The notes under the pieces are model-generated. The model had not been told where the DNA came from. It saw only the letters and a list, made by a program, of their open reading frames with translations, and made no database searches. A stretch of 64,000 bases of DNA, taken from positions 1 to 64,000 of the forward strand of contig NZ_BAABJX010000007.1 of NCBI RefSeq assembly GCF_039543525.1. The letters run 5' to 3'. Of this stretch, positions 52,266 through 61,157 are shown piece after piece (positions within the stretch are counted from its first letter, which is position 1; the number at the start of each line of letters is the position of its first letter). Made by a program: the position numbers and the translations under genes. This DNA is from Algivirga pacifica. Its GTDB lineage: Bacteria > Bacteroidota > Bacteroidia > Cytophagales > Flammeovirgaceae.

Positions 52266-54785
52266 TTAAAAATTATAGGTCAAACGGACATCATAATTGA
52301 ATGGGCTGATTGGATTGATAAAGGTCGTTCCAAAAAAGTTATACTGCAGTTCGTTGCTCACGTTATTGAACTTGGCATCCAGGTCAAAGTTTTTATACTT
52401 ATACCCTGCCGTAAGCGTATAGGTGGTGAAAGCCTCATTCACAAAAGTAAAGGCCGAACGCCCTCTTGTTGTCACGACACGATCTCCTGTATAGACCAAT
52501 CCACCGCCTATTTTTACGTTCTTCAGCCATCCTTCCTGTACCATATAATTGGTGATCAAGCTGGCACTATGCGTAGGGTTATAATCTGTTTGCAGAATGA
52601 CCGCTTCCTGATCCTCATTTGCTTTCATCGAAAACTCATAGTATGAATAGGTTCCGTAAATGTTTAATCCATCAATTACCTTTCCTTGTAAGCTCAGTTC
52701 CATTCCTCGGCGACGTTGCTGCTCAATAGCCACAAAGTATTCTCCATCTGGGTTCACCTCTGAAACAGCTTCCGGAGAAGTCAGAGGATCGCCGTTAACG
52801 TCCACCGCCTGCGTGGCTACATTATTATTGAAAATATTATAGACCGTCAGGTTTGCTCCAAAGCGATTCTCAAAGAAGCTTGTTCGAATACCGGCTTCCA
52901 TTTGGTCAAAGATTTCCTCACCAATGATACTTCCATTACGGTCAACACGGTTCGCTGATATAGAGGTCTCATCAAATGTGTTGCTATAACTACCAAATAA
53001 GGTAATGTTATTGGTCAGGTCGTAAAAGAGGCCTAAGCTTGGAGAGAATCCGCTAAAATCAATGGCGTCACTTTTTGCCTCTGTATACTCTTCTGTTCCC
53101 AGGTTTTCCTTTAGCATACTATAGGTTGTACCCCAAGAGTAACGTAATCCCAAAGTCAAACGTAATTTCGTATTCAACTCAATCTGATCCTGCAACGTGA
53201 TTCCGTTGATATTTCTATAGGTAGAATTTTCAGTATTCAATAACGCTGTATAATACGCTTCCTGTGCTGCTGGACTTAGCTTATTGATATTACTTTCAAA
53301 CACAGGATTTAAAATATTAAGGGTATCAATGGCTGGTCCCGGATCACGGCTTTCTGCTCCATTCCCTATGACAAAGTTATCATTGGCGTAAAAATCAACA
53401 CTTGCCTGAATATTGTGCTTAAGACTTCCCGTGTGCAAATCTTTCCCAATCAAATCCATACGTACAGAAGCAGAGGTAGCTCCTGTTTCCTGAAATACAC
53501 TGCTCCGAACGAAGGCATCCGTAATTCTATCTCTATTCGTATCTACATAGGCTCTACGAGTATTGATTCCTCTTGACGTTCTATTCTTGGTATATAAACC
53601 AGCCGTCACTCCCAGCTCCAGTTTCGTATTGAAACGACGGGTATAGTTGGCAAAGGCAGTATGGTCATTCAGGTTTTGGAAGTCGTCCGTAAAGCCTATA
53701 AAATCTTCTCGGATGGATTGCTGTATAGAAGGTCTAAAGCTATTGGCAATCGTAATGCCCTCTGTTGCCAATAAAGTACTATCTACCCTCAATTGCCCAA
53801 CATCCTGTGAACGCTCATCTTTTCGGTAGATATAATCCAACTTGATGATATCTTTATCGCTTAGCTTAAAGCCCAAAGAAGGCGCAATAGTAATCGCTCC
53901 ATAGTCTACACCTTCCCTAAAAGTCTCTCCTCGATTCCAACTTCCATTCAATCGGAAGCCTACCTGATCATCCAGAAAAGTCAACTGCTGGTCAAAGCCC
54001 ATATAGCTTCTACCAAAACTTCCTGCTGAGGCGAACACAGATCCAGCTTCTTCAAAATTAACCGTCTTGGTCATATAGTTGATGGCTCCACCAATACTGG
54101 CATTTCCCAATCCGATTGAAGAAGACCCATTGATAAACTGAATATTTTCAATCGCATTGAAATCAATATTGCCATCTCCTCCTCTACTGTTGGACTCCAG
54201 TCTCAACCCATTCACCAATAAGGTGGCTGAAGCTCCCCTTACCTGAATCTTCGGAAACTGGTTTCCACGGGTCGACTCCAAGTTAAAACCCGGTGCATAA
54301 TTGATGGCTTCGTCCAGGTTTGTCAACTGCTGCTCTGCTAGCAACTTATTGTCAAGTACCGTAATGGACTGCGTTTGGTATTTCAGCTTGACCGGAAGTC
54401 TTGAAACGGTAGGAACAATGCGCTCATTCGGATTATTACGTTTAGCCGTCACGATAATATCCTCCAGTACCTTGGCCGAAATATTCAAAGAGAAGTCCAG
54501 CGTAGTTACACTTCCTGCTGTTACAGTAATGGACTGACGAAATGCCTTATAACCTACAAATTTAGCGACCAATGTATATTCTCCCGGCGACACATTATAG
54601 ATGGTATAACGCCCATCAATCTCTGTTACACTGCCATGGGATGTGTTTTCAAGCCCTACATGAACATAATTGATTGGTGTACCTAAAGAATCTGTCACCA
54701 CCCCTTCGATCTTTCCCTTCTGTGCATTGGCATTGATTGAAAAAAATAGGAATAGTCCTATGACTAAGAGTGTATAAGTTTTCAT
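52266..54785 (-). CDS. TonB-dependent siderophore receptor
   Basis: An 839-residue receptor. It has a signal peptide (LFLFFSINANAQ), a carboxypeptidase-like domain (about 24-105, IEGVVTDSLGTPINYVHVGL) and a plug (about 130-245) of the FhuA/FcuA siderophore type (VPTVSRLPVKLKYQTQSITV, IQVRGASATLLVNGLRLESN, NGSSSIGLGNASIGGAINYM). The barrel ends with the family-typical NPISPFNYDVRLTYNF. It is paired with a PepSY gene 3 bp downstream. Two Fur-like boxes lie 6 and 66 bp upstream. The substrate is probably a ferric siderophore of the hydroxamate or related group, but it cannot be named from sequence. Confidence 0.92.
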   Translation of the reverse strand: MKTYTLLVIGLFLFFSINANAQKGKIEGVVTDSLGTPINYVHVGLENTSHGSVTEIDGRYTIYNVSPGEYTLVAKFVGYKAFRQSITVTAGSVTTLDFSLNISAKVLEDIIVTAKRNNPNERIVPTVSRLPVKLKYQTQSITVLDNKLLAEQQLTNLDEAINYAPGFNLESTRGNQFPKIQVRGASATLLVNGLRLESNSRGGDGNIDFNAIENIQFINGSSSIGLGNASIGGAINYMTKTVNFEEAGSVFASAGSFGRSYMGFDQQLTFLDDQVGFRLNGSWNRGETFREGVDYGAITIAPSLGFKLSDKDIIKLDYIYRKDERSQDVGQLRVDSTLLATEGITIANSFRPSIQQSIREDFIGFTDDFQNLNDHTAFANYTRRFNTKLELGVTAGLYTKNRTSRGINTRRAYVDTNRDRITDAFVRSSVFQETGATSASVRMDLIGKDLHTGSLKHNIQASVDFYANDNFVIGNGAESRDPGPAIDTLNILNPVFESNINKLSPAAQEAYYTALLNTENSTYRNINGITLQDQIELNTKLRLTLGLRYSWGTTYSMLKENLGTEEYTEAKSDAIDFSGFSPSLGLFYDLTNNITLFGSYSNTFDETSISANRVDRNGSIIGEEIFDQMEAGIRTSFFENRFGANLTVYNIFNNNVATQAVDVNGDPLTSPEAVSEVNPDGEYFVAIEQQRRRGMELSLQGKVIDGLNIYGTYSYYEFSMKANEDQEAVILQTDYNPTHSASLITNYMVQEGWLKNVKIGGGLVYTGDRVVTTRGRSAFTFVNEAFTTYTLTAGYKYKNFDLDAKFNNVSNELQYNFFGTTFINPISPFNYDVRLTYNF

Positions 54786-54790
54786 TGGTT

Positions 54791-54873
54791 TTTATTTAGA
54801 CTAATTATTGATAATACAATACTAATGCACATCTTTCGGGATTGCAAATTTTAATTAGATTAATTATAAATAA
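54791..54873 (-). promoter_or_regulatory. Tandem Fur-like boxes upstream of the siderophore receptor
   Basis: Box 1 is TTTATTTAGACTAATTATTG (from 54791) and box 2 TTAATTAGATTAATTATAAA (from 54851). The core TTAGATTAATTATAA is a 7-1-7 inverted structure like TGATAATnATTATCA. Spacing and sequence match the pair at 23611/23672. The boxes lie between this receptor and the divergent TonB-C-like gene and could control both. Confidence 0.55.
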
Positions 54874-54998
54874 TATCAATGAGAATGAAACTCAAACAGC
54901 AGGTAGAAAAAAAAGTACCTTATAACAACCTTTAGCTCTTACATTCAGTACAACGGTATACTATCGTTCATATAATTCTTTTTTAATTCTTACTTTTT

Positions 54999-56681
54999 AT
55001 GAGAAAAATACTTTTACTCTGTCTTTTTTTAGGAAACTTTCAAGCTATTCATGCCCAAGATCGCTACAGTCCTATTGGCTACTTCTTCGACTATGAAGGA
55101 ATTCCTTTTGAAGGATACTTTGACTCGGATAGTTACAAGCCTAAAGAAAAGATTACGATTAACTATCGACTGAACAGTCAATTTTCAGAAGGCACGATTT
55201 ATAAGAACAATGGTGAGAGAGTTAAAGGCTACCTCAAGCCTGTTTATGGTGGGAAGCGTGTCTTATTTAAGGCTACTGAAGAGGAAAAAAAGGCTACCAA
55301 AATATCCGCAGAAGATCTTACGGGGTATAGTATAGGACTAGACTCTTTTGCGGTATTTAGAAACTTCTATGCACATCACGCTTTAGGCAGTAAAGTTGGA
55401 GAAGCCAATGCCAGAATCTTTGAAGTCGTCTCTCAAACAGAAAAGTTTAACCTTTTGAAATACATCCATCCAGGCTCACAACAGGACTATGTTTCCTATT
55501 ATTACCAGGATCGAAAAGGGGGACTTTTTTATCTTTTGCCACGAAAGAAAAAGAAACTCAAAGAGACCTTAAATAGCATTACCTCCAACATAGAAGACTA
55601 TGTTCCAAGCAAAGCAGAAGAAATCAATATATCCCAGTGGTTTAACCTGCATCGTTATAAGGAGAAGTTTGACAAAGCAGAGTATATCTATTATGATACC
55701 TATTGGAATGAGTTAAATACTCCTGAGCATATGGCTTATTATGGTATCATTGAGACTTTCCAAAAAGACGAGTATGTCATTTCGTACTATAACCAACAAG
55801 ATATAAAACTACACACCTTGCGTTATAGTAGTCTATTTCCTTATCAATTGGAAGGAGAATCCCTTTGGTATTACTCCAATGGAGCTACCCGAAAGAAGGT
55901 CACCTATCAACATCATGGAGACTTCTTACATCGACAATATGAAATCTATAACCTTGATGGCACTCTTACTGATAAATATCTATTTCGCCCCAAACCAGGA
56001 TACAGTGATGAGCATAGCCTGATGTCTTATACCATGGTGGCAGAAAAAGCCCACGTATATGAGATTACAGCCTTTGACAGTCTTAGGGATATTTCTATAA
56101 ACTATAAACTACAAGGCGATCAACAACTCGCCCACGCATATTATATTGATGAAAAAGGAGAAAAGGTATACATGCATGTCAATGGCAAAAAGCCTCGACT
56201 TAAACTTTCTAACTTAAGTAAAGGCCTTAATGGGTATACCGCCGCCAAAACCCCTACAGAAGGAAAGTTTATCTACCCTAAGGCTATCAAAAAAGCCTCT
56301 GCTCAGGGGGATATACTTTTCAGAGTCAAGCATGATCGATTTGGGAAGTACCACTTAACGCTTCTCAAGGGAGTAGAGCCTTCCATAGATCAAGAGTTGT
56401 TTGCGAGTATATTCTATATGCTATCGGCTTATAACCATAAAGCAATCCGCTATCAAGGAGAGAAAATCAATTATGAGTTTCTGCTTCCTATCCAACTTTC
56501 GGTCATAGGACATACCGAAAGAGGAATGAACTCCAATTGGTTCTGGCAGCAGCAATGGATGTTTCATAACAATCCTTATATGAATGGAATGCATAATTGG
56601 CCGCAGCAACATATTCAGCAAATGCAGCAACAGCTTTTACAACAGCACAATCGTAACGTTCAACAATTTCGTGCTTTTTAA
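54999..56681 (+). CDS. Secreted protein with YwqK/MORN-like repeats, TonB-C-like domain and Q/H/M-rich tail
   Basis: A 560-residue protein with a signal peptide (ILLLCLFLGNFQAIHAQ). Residues about 270-370 contain text-like repeats (SLWYYSNGATRKKVTYQHHG, YEIYNLDGTLTDKYLF) of the MORN/YwqK kind. At about 427-500 there is a TonB C-terminal-like domain (ASAQGDILFRVKHDRFGKYH, EPSIDQELFASIFYML, YEFLLPIQL). Unlike a normal TonB it has a cleavable signal and no N-terminal membrane anchor or Pro-rich linker. The last 50 residues are rich in Gln, His, Met, Asn and Trp (HNNPYMNGMHNWPQQHIQQM). It is divergent from the siderophore receptor, sharing its 213-bp control region. A link to metal uptake is plausible but inferred. 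Confidence 0.6.
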   Translation: MRKILLLCLFLGNFQAIHAQDRYSPIGYFFDYEGIPFEGYFDSDSYKPKEKITINYRLNSQFSEGTIYKNNGERVKGYLKPVYGGKRVLFKATEEEKKATKISAEDLTGYSIGLDSFAVFRNFYAHHALGSKVGEANARIFEVVSQTEKFNLLKYIHPGSQQDYVSYYYQDRKGGLFYLLPRKKKKLKETLNSITSNIEDYVPSKAEEINISQWFNLHRYKEKFDKAEYIYYDTYWNELNTPEHMAYYGIIETFQKDEYVISYYNQQDIKLHTLRYSSLFPYQLEGESLWYYSNGATRKKVTYQHHGDFLHRQYEIYNLDGTLTDKYLFRPKPGYSDEHSLMSYTMVAEKAHVYEITAFDSLRDISINYKLQGDQQLAHAYYIDEKGEKVYMHVNGKKPRLKLSNLSKGLNGYTAAKTPTEGKFIYPKAIKKASAQGDILFRVKHDRFGKYHLTLLKGVEPSIDQELFASIFYMLSAYNHKAIRYQGEKINYEFLLPIQLSVIGHTERGMNSNWFWQQQWMFHNNPYMNGMHNWPQQHIQQMQQQLLQQHNRNVQQFRAF

Positions 56682-56685
56682 GCAA

Positions 56686-56725
56686 CAAGGCTTATGACAC
56701 CTGATGTCATAAGCCTTGCTTTTTT
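56686..56725 (+). terminator. Rho-independent terminator
   Basis: CAAGGCTTATGACA (56686-56699) pairs perfectly with TGTCATAAGCCTTG (56705-56718), loop of 5 nt, followed by CTTTTTT. It ends the TonB-C-like gene. Confidence 0.9.
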
Positions 56726-56835
56726 ATCAAAAAATATCTGCATGAATCAACTACCAAAATTATAGCCCAGGTCGAAGAAAACACTGATGATGATTATTTA
56801 TTCAAACTTAATATAGAGCGTCTCTACTATTATTA

Positions 56836-57693
56836 TTAGTTTTTCATTTCCATAATATTTTCACTGATGAGCTTATACAGATCCTGTATTTTTTCGTCAC
56901 CACTTAGCTCCAGCAAATGCTTGTTCATGGTCTCTACATCACCTCGAACAGCAGGTCCTGTTTGGGCATTTTCGGGGCCTATGGTAAACGCCTTATCGAT
57001 GGTCTCTCGAATGAGAGGTTCCAGCATTTCGAAATGCATGCCATTCACTTCCATGATTCCTTTGGCCAGACGTAAAAAATGATTGGTGAAATTACAGGAT
57101 AGTACAGCTGCTACGTGTAGCTTTCTTCGCTCCTCAGAGGAAAGGTGGTATACCTGCTTGGACAAGGCATAGGCGACTTCGGCCACCTGATCCAAGGCCT
57201 CCTGCGTACTGGCATCTATACAAATAGGTATTTTCTTGAAATCTACTTTCTTGGACTTGGAGAAGGTTTGTAAGGGATACAAAACACCATAAGCGCCTTC
57301 CACTTCTTTTAGCGATTCTGTTCCCATTGCGCCAGAGGTGTGTACGACAATGGTATCTTGACTCGGTAACTGTAGCTGCCTGGCAATCTTCTCAATAGCT
57401 GTATCTGAAACTGCGATTATAAAAAGCTGTGCCTCACTCTCTCTAAAATCTAAAGAAGCTATCGGTACTGCATCATACAATTGCTCGCATAATTTCTCCG
57501 CATTCTCTACACTTCGGCTATATACTTTCTCAATACTAAATCCTTGCTCCTCCAAGGCGGGGGCCATATGCCAGGCTACATTACCAGCCCCTATTAACAC
57601 AACCTTTTTCAATGGTTTTTCTATAATGTTTGTGGTCAGCTGATATAGGTAATCTGAGAGCTGATCCTGTAATTTTTCAAAAAAACGAGACAT
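56836..57693 (-). CDS. Rossmann-fold and DUF2520 domain protein
   Basis: A 285-residue protein started at MSRFFEKLQDQL (57693). The longer reading translates the CAGTGAA array into an HCSLFTV repeat and is not real. The NAD(P)-binding Rossmann motif is VVLIGAGNVAWHMAPAL (about 30-46). The C-terminal DUF2520 domain (about 150-280) is helical (LHVAAVLSCNFTNHFLRLAK, GPAVRGDVETMNKHLLEL). Family members look like reductases of the 6-phosphogluconate-dehydrogenase/pyrroline-carboxylate-reductase fold. The substrate is unknown. The gene follows the beta-CASP hydrolase gene on the same strand. Confidence 0.8.
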   Translation of the reverse strand: MSRFFEKLQDQLSDYLYQLTTNIIEKPLKKVVLIGAGNVAWHMAPALEEQGFSIEKVYSRSVENAEKLCEQLYDAVPIASLDFRESEAQLFIIAVSDTAIEKIARQLQLPSQDTIVVHTSGAMGTESLKEVEGAYGVLYPLQTFSKSKKVDFKKIPICIDASTQEALDQVAEVAYALSKQVYHLSSEERRKLHVAAVLSCNFTNHFLRLAKGIMEVNGMHFEMLEPLIRETIDKAFTIGPENAQTGPAVRGDVETMNKHLLELSGDEKIQDLYKLISENIMEMKN

Positions 57694-57705
57694 GAGATTT
57701 TTTTG

Positions 57706-57855
57706 CAGTGAACAGTGAACAGTGAACAGTGAACAGTGAACAGTGAACAGTGAACAGTGAAATTTATGCTTTGTGTGCGTAATTGGTAGTGTAGTGGTGT
57801 TAATTTTCAATTATTGACTACTCACTATTCATTGTTCACTGCTCATTGTTCACTG
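57706..57855. repeat. Foldback element: (CAGTGAA)8 array with short inverted arm
   Basis: Eight perfect CAGTGAA copies (57706-57761) face an inverted, degenerate arm of TTCACTG units (about 57828-57855) across a 66-bp AT-rich spacer. The array begins 13 nt upstream of the DUF2520 start codon; the other arm ends next to the stop of the upstream gene. Confidence 0.85.
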
Positions 57856-57856
57856 T

Positions 57857-59275
57857 CTAAAGTTTAAATGTTTGTCCTTTTTCTGGCAACTCTACCTTAT
57901 ATCCTTCGGATTGAATCTGCTCACTAAAATCTTTCATGGCCTCTTCTTCTCCGTGAACTAGAAAGACTTTTTTCAGCTTTTCAGCATCTTGTTGGTGTAC
58001 AAAATTCAAAAGGTCATATACATCCCCGTGTCCACTGAAAGAGTCTGTTTTTTCAATATTGGCTTTCATAGGATATTCCCGGGTTCCAATACGAATACTA
58101 CCACTATGATTAAGTAAGCGATTCCCCAAGGTTCCTTCTGCGGAAAAGCCTACCATCAATATGGTACAATAGCTATTTTCCATATTCGCCCGGATATGAT
58201 GCTGTATACGTCCTCCTTCCATCATACCCGAAGAAGAGATGATAATGCAAGGCTCATTGTAGTTAGAAATAGCCTCACTTTCCTTGGTTTGCTCTATGTA
58301 TTTTAGTGTCTCAAAATTAAATAGACTACCATATTCTTTCTTAAACTCCTTGGCTTCTTCATTTAAAAAGCTGCTCATGCGCTCATATACATGATTACTT
58401 TGCTGCGCTAAAGGACTATCGGCAAAAATCTTTACAGGAGGAAGTTTTCCCGCCTCAAAAAGCTTATGCATAATATAAATTACCGCTTGCGTACGTCCGA
58501 TACTAAAAGCTGGAATAATCAAACGCCCCGGTTTATCGACACAGGCACGTTGAATCACATCCGCTATCTCCTCAGTAGAATCTGCAATAGATTGATGCGT
58601 TCGATTCCCATAAGTGGTTTCACAAATAATATAATCCGCTTCCGGCATTGGTTCCGGATCAGGAAGTAATGGATAGTCATTTCTTCCGATGTCCCCTGAG
58701 AATAGAAGTTTTTTGGTTTCTCCATTTTCTTCTACCTCTACCAATATACTTGCAGCTCCCAATAGGTGCCCTGTTGGAATAAAGGTCACATGGAGTCCGG
58801 GCTTAATATTAAATCGTCTGTGAAACTGTATAGGAACAAACTGCTCCAACGTATGCTGTACATCATTGGCATTGTACAAGTTCTTTGGATCAAAAGGAAT
58901 GCTTTCCGGGTCAATCCCTTTCGCTAATTTCTTATGGTAAGCTTTTATTTTTCGCTGATTGATGTTAGCAGAGTCCCTGAGCAAAAGTTCCGTCAATTCC
59001 ATGGTTGGGGAAGTACACAATATCTGTCCTTCATACCCATCTCTATACATATTGGGCAACTTACCGGAATGATCCAGGTGAGCGTGTGTCAGCAGCACTA
59101 CATTCACCAAAGTAGGATCAAATGGAAAACTTGCTCCCGGGTATAATGGCATGCTCTCCGACATATTAGCCATATCTACGCCGCAATCTATCAGTACCTG
59201 ATAGTCGTCTTCTAACTTCAGTAAAAACATACTGCCTGTCACCTGTCTGGCGGCTCCCCAAAAAGTCAGTTCCAT
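57857..59275 (-). CDS. MBL-fold beta-CASP metallohydrolase
   Basis: A 472-residue protein. The metallo-beta-lactamase zinc motif is THAHLDHSGKLPNM (HxHxDH, about residues 63-76), with further ligands in PTGHLLGAAS and FSGDIGRND. The beta-CASP part has CETTYGNRTHQ, the GRTQAVIYIMHKL helix and SSSGMMEGGRIQHH, followed by SFSGHGD and FLVHGEEEAM. This is the YSH1/CPSF-73-like family whose characterised members are RNA endo/exonucleases acting in RNA processing. No S1 or KH domain is fused. It is co-directional with the DUF2520 gene across a 163-bp repeat-filled gap. Confidence 0.88.
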   Translation of the reverse strand: MELTFWGAARQVTGSMFLLKLEDDYQVLIDCGVDMANMSESMPLYPGASFPFDPTLVNVVLLTHAHLDHSGKLPNMYRDGYEGQILCTSPTMELTELLLRDSANINQRKIKAYHKKLAKGIDPESIPFDPKNLYNANDVQHTLEQFVPIQFHRRFNIKPGLHVTFIPTGHLLGAASILVEVEENGETKKLLFSGDIGRNDYPLLPDPEPMPEADYIICETTYGNRTHQSIADSTEEIADVIQRACVDKPGRLIIPAFSIGRTQAVIYIMHKLFEAGKLPPVKIFADSPLAQQSNHVYERMSSFLNEEAKEFKKEYGSLFNFETLKYIEQTKESEAISNYNEPCIIISSSGMMEGGRIQHHIRANMENSYCTILMVGFSAEGTLGNRLLNHSGSIRIGTREYPMKANIEKTDSFSGHGDVYDLLNFVHQQDAEKLKKVFLVHGEEEAMKDFSEQIQSEGYKVELPEKGQTFKL

Positions 59276-59318
59276 TGTCTATAATTGTTGTATTGGTTGA
59301 ATACTTATTCTCTCTAAA

Positions 59319-59369
59319 GGTAAGAAGGAAAAGATAAAAGGGAAAAGGTAAGAGGGAAAAGGTAAGAGG
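59319..59369. repeat. 14-bp-period purine-rich tandem repeat
   Basis: 3.6 copies of GGTAAGAGGGAAAA (variants GGTAAGAAGGAAAA and GATAAAAGGGAAAA), i.e. twice a 7-bp period. It begins 44 nt upstream of the beta-CASP gene start on the other strand. Confidence 0.7.
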
Positions 59370-59510
59370 TAGCGGCTCCTCTGAATACTTCCCTTCAATG
59401 ACAAACAATCTTATGGATAGAACAAAAAAAGCATTATTTTTAACCTTCAATTATTTAACAACTTCGTACTAAAGGAACTATTGCTTTTTAAGCATAGAGA
59501 CCACCAATCC

Positions 59511-61028
59511 ATGAATAAACCAATCCAACACTACTACAAAAGCTGCATTGCTTTGGTAGTATACCTATTCATGGGCTCTAATTTTTTATGGGCCCAGCAA
59601 AAATATTGGGTGACTTTTGAGGATAAACCTTCTATACAAACGTCTCCCGCTTCTTGGTGTGATACTCCCATCAACCCTTCTTATCTACAACAAATCGAAA
59701 GCCTTGGCCCTGAGATTATCTGTCAGTCCAAATGGTTGAATGCTGTTTCTGTCCTATTGGATAGTGCGCAACATGAAACTATAAAAGCCTTGTCTTTTGT
59801 CAAAGCAACCGAAGTAATCGACCCTCATCTACAGATCCTATCTCTACCAGAAAGTGATCTATCTGCACAACCGTTGCACTATGGATACGCTTTGGAACAA
59901 ATCAATGCTTCTGTACTGGCAGAAAAAAAACTAAACGGGAAAGGCGTCACCATAGGAGTGATTGATGCAGGATTCTGGAAAGCTCCCCGTAATCGTTACC
60001 TCAAAGAGCTCTTCCAAAAAGGACAAGTTACAGGCTATAAGGATTTTGTTTTTGACGATGATCCCGAAACGTTTTTTGATTATCGAAGAACCTCTTCTGA
60101 TGCACATGGAACGACAGTCTTAAGAATGATTGCCGGAAAAAAAGCAGGAGACCGACAGTATGGCATGGCAGATCAAGCCACCTTCTTTTTGGCAAGGACT
60201 GATCATGGTGACAAAGAATTTCGGGGAGAAGAAGATTATTGGATTGCGGCTATAGAGTGGTTAGATAGCCTAGGAGTAAAGTTAGTGAATACCTCTTTGG
60301 GATATAGTATCGGGTATGACAACCCCAAAGAAAACTATAAGATCAGCGATATGGATGGAAAAACCACCATGATTAGTAAAGCTGCCAATATTGCTGCCAA
60401 AGAAAGGGGAATGCTTATTATCGTCTCTGCCGGAAATGAAGGAGATAAAGAAAGCTGGAAGATCCTCTCTGCGCCAGCTGATGCTGAACATGTGCTATCC
60501 ATAGGAGCTACTCAAAGAAATGGATTGAAAGCAGATTACAGTAGTATCGGGCCACAACATTTACCTTACTTAAAGCCCAACCTATCGTGCTACTCCTTGT
60601 ATGGCACTTCTTTTTCTGCCCCTGTAATCACAGGACTTGCCGCTTGCTTATGGCAATACAAACCAGAAGCGACGGCCTCAGAAATCAAAAAAGCACTTGA
60701 GCAATCCGGTCAACTGTACCCCTTTGGCAACAATTTCATAGGGTATGGTGTTCCTATTGCCCAGAACGCTTTGAATATTCTAGATGGACACTCCGGTACG
60801 GATCAGGCAATGGTAGTCTCTACTACCAAAAAAAGTTTCATAGTGGAAGAACACCTTCTGAAAGAAACAATTATCCTCTTCCACAAGAAAGATGCGACCA
60901 ATGTGCTGAAACAAGAAGCCATTTCCACAACACCTCTACGTAAAAGGTTGAAAGTTCGTAAGTACAAAAATGCGCAACGTACCACGATTGTCTCTGGCAA
61001 AAGCATTATTGAAGTGATCTGGGAATAG
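59511..61028 (+). CDS. S8 family (subtilisin-like) serine protease
   Basis: A 505-residue protein started at MNKPIQHYYKSC (59511), giving a signal peptide (VVYLFMGSNFLWAQ). The catalytic triad is complete: Asp152 (IGVIDAGFW), His199 (DAHGTTVLRMIAG) and Ser367 (GTSFSAPVITG), with the oxyanion Asn309 in SAGNEG. A pro-region of about 100 residues precedes the catalytic domain. The last 85 residues form a small beta-rich extension that is not a clear T9SS sorting domain. It probably acts in the periplasm or outside the cell. Neighbours give no substrate hint. Confidence 0.92.
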   Translation: MNKPIQHYYKSCIALVVYLFMGSNFLWAQQKYWVTFEDKPSIQTSPASWCDTPINPSYLQQIESLGPEIICQSKWLNAVSVLLDSAQHETIKALSFVKATEVIDPHLQILSLPESDLSAQPLHYGYALEQINASVLAEKKLNGKGVTIGVIDAGFWKAPRNRYLKELFQKGQVTGYKDFVFDDDPETFFDYRRTSSDAHGTTVLRMIAGKKAGDRQYGMADQATFFLARTDHGDKEFRGEEDYWIAAIEWLDSLGVKLVNTSLGYSIGYDNPKENYKISDMDGKTTMISKAANIAAKERGMLIIVSAGNEGDKESWKILSAPADAEHVLSIGATQRNGLKADYSSIGPQHLPYLKPNLSCYSLYGTSFSAPVITGLAACLWQYKPEATASEIKKALEQSGQLYPFGNNFIGYGVPIAQNALNILDGHSGTDQAMVVSTTKKSFIVEEHLLKETIILFHKKDATNVLKQEAISTTPLRKRLKVRKYKNAQRTTIVSGKSIIEVIWE

Positions 61029-61035
61029 TATTTTA

Positions 61036-61100
61036 ATGAAGAGTGAAGAATGAAGAATTATTAATTAAAAATTCTTCATTCTTCATTATTCACTCTTCAT
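61036..61100. repeat. Palindrome of GAATGAA/TTCTTCA units
   Basis: ATGAAGAGTGAAGAATGAAG (from 61036) pairs with CTTCATTCTTCA... (to 61100, ending CACTCTTCAT) across an AT spacer TATTAATTAAAA. It could end the protease transcript and is similar in composition to the tract at 3015-3045. Confidence 0.6.
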
Positions 61101-61114
61101 TCCTTTAGGATTTC

Positions 61115-61122
61115 TATCTTTG
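61115..61122 (+). promoter_or_regulatory. -7 promoter element TATCTTTG
   Basis: TATCTTTG fits TAnnTTTG exactly, 35 nt upstream of the start of the small lipoprotein gene at 61158. Confidence 0.5.
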
Positions 61123-61157
61123 CATACAATTTTGATTTCTATATCAATCACATAAAT

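Noticed and set aside
57694..57810. Upstream extension of the DUF2520 protein (HCSLFTV repeats)
   Set aside because: Codes the CAGTGAA array; the Rossmann protein starts at 57693.
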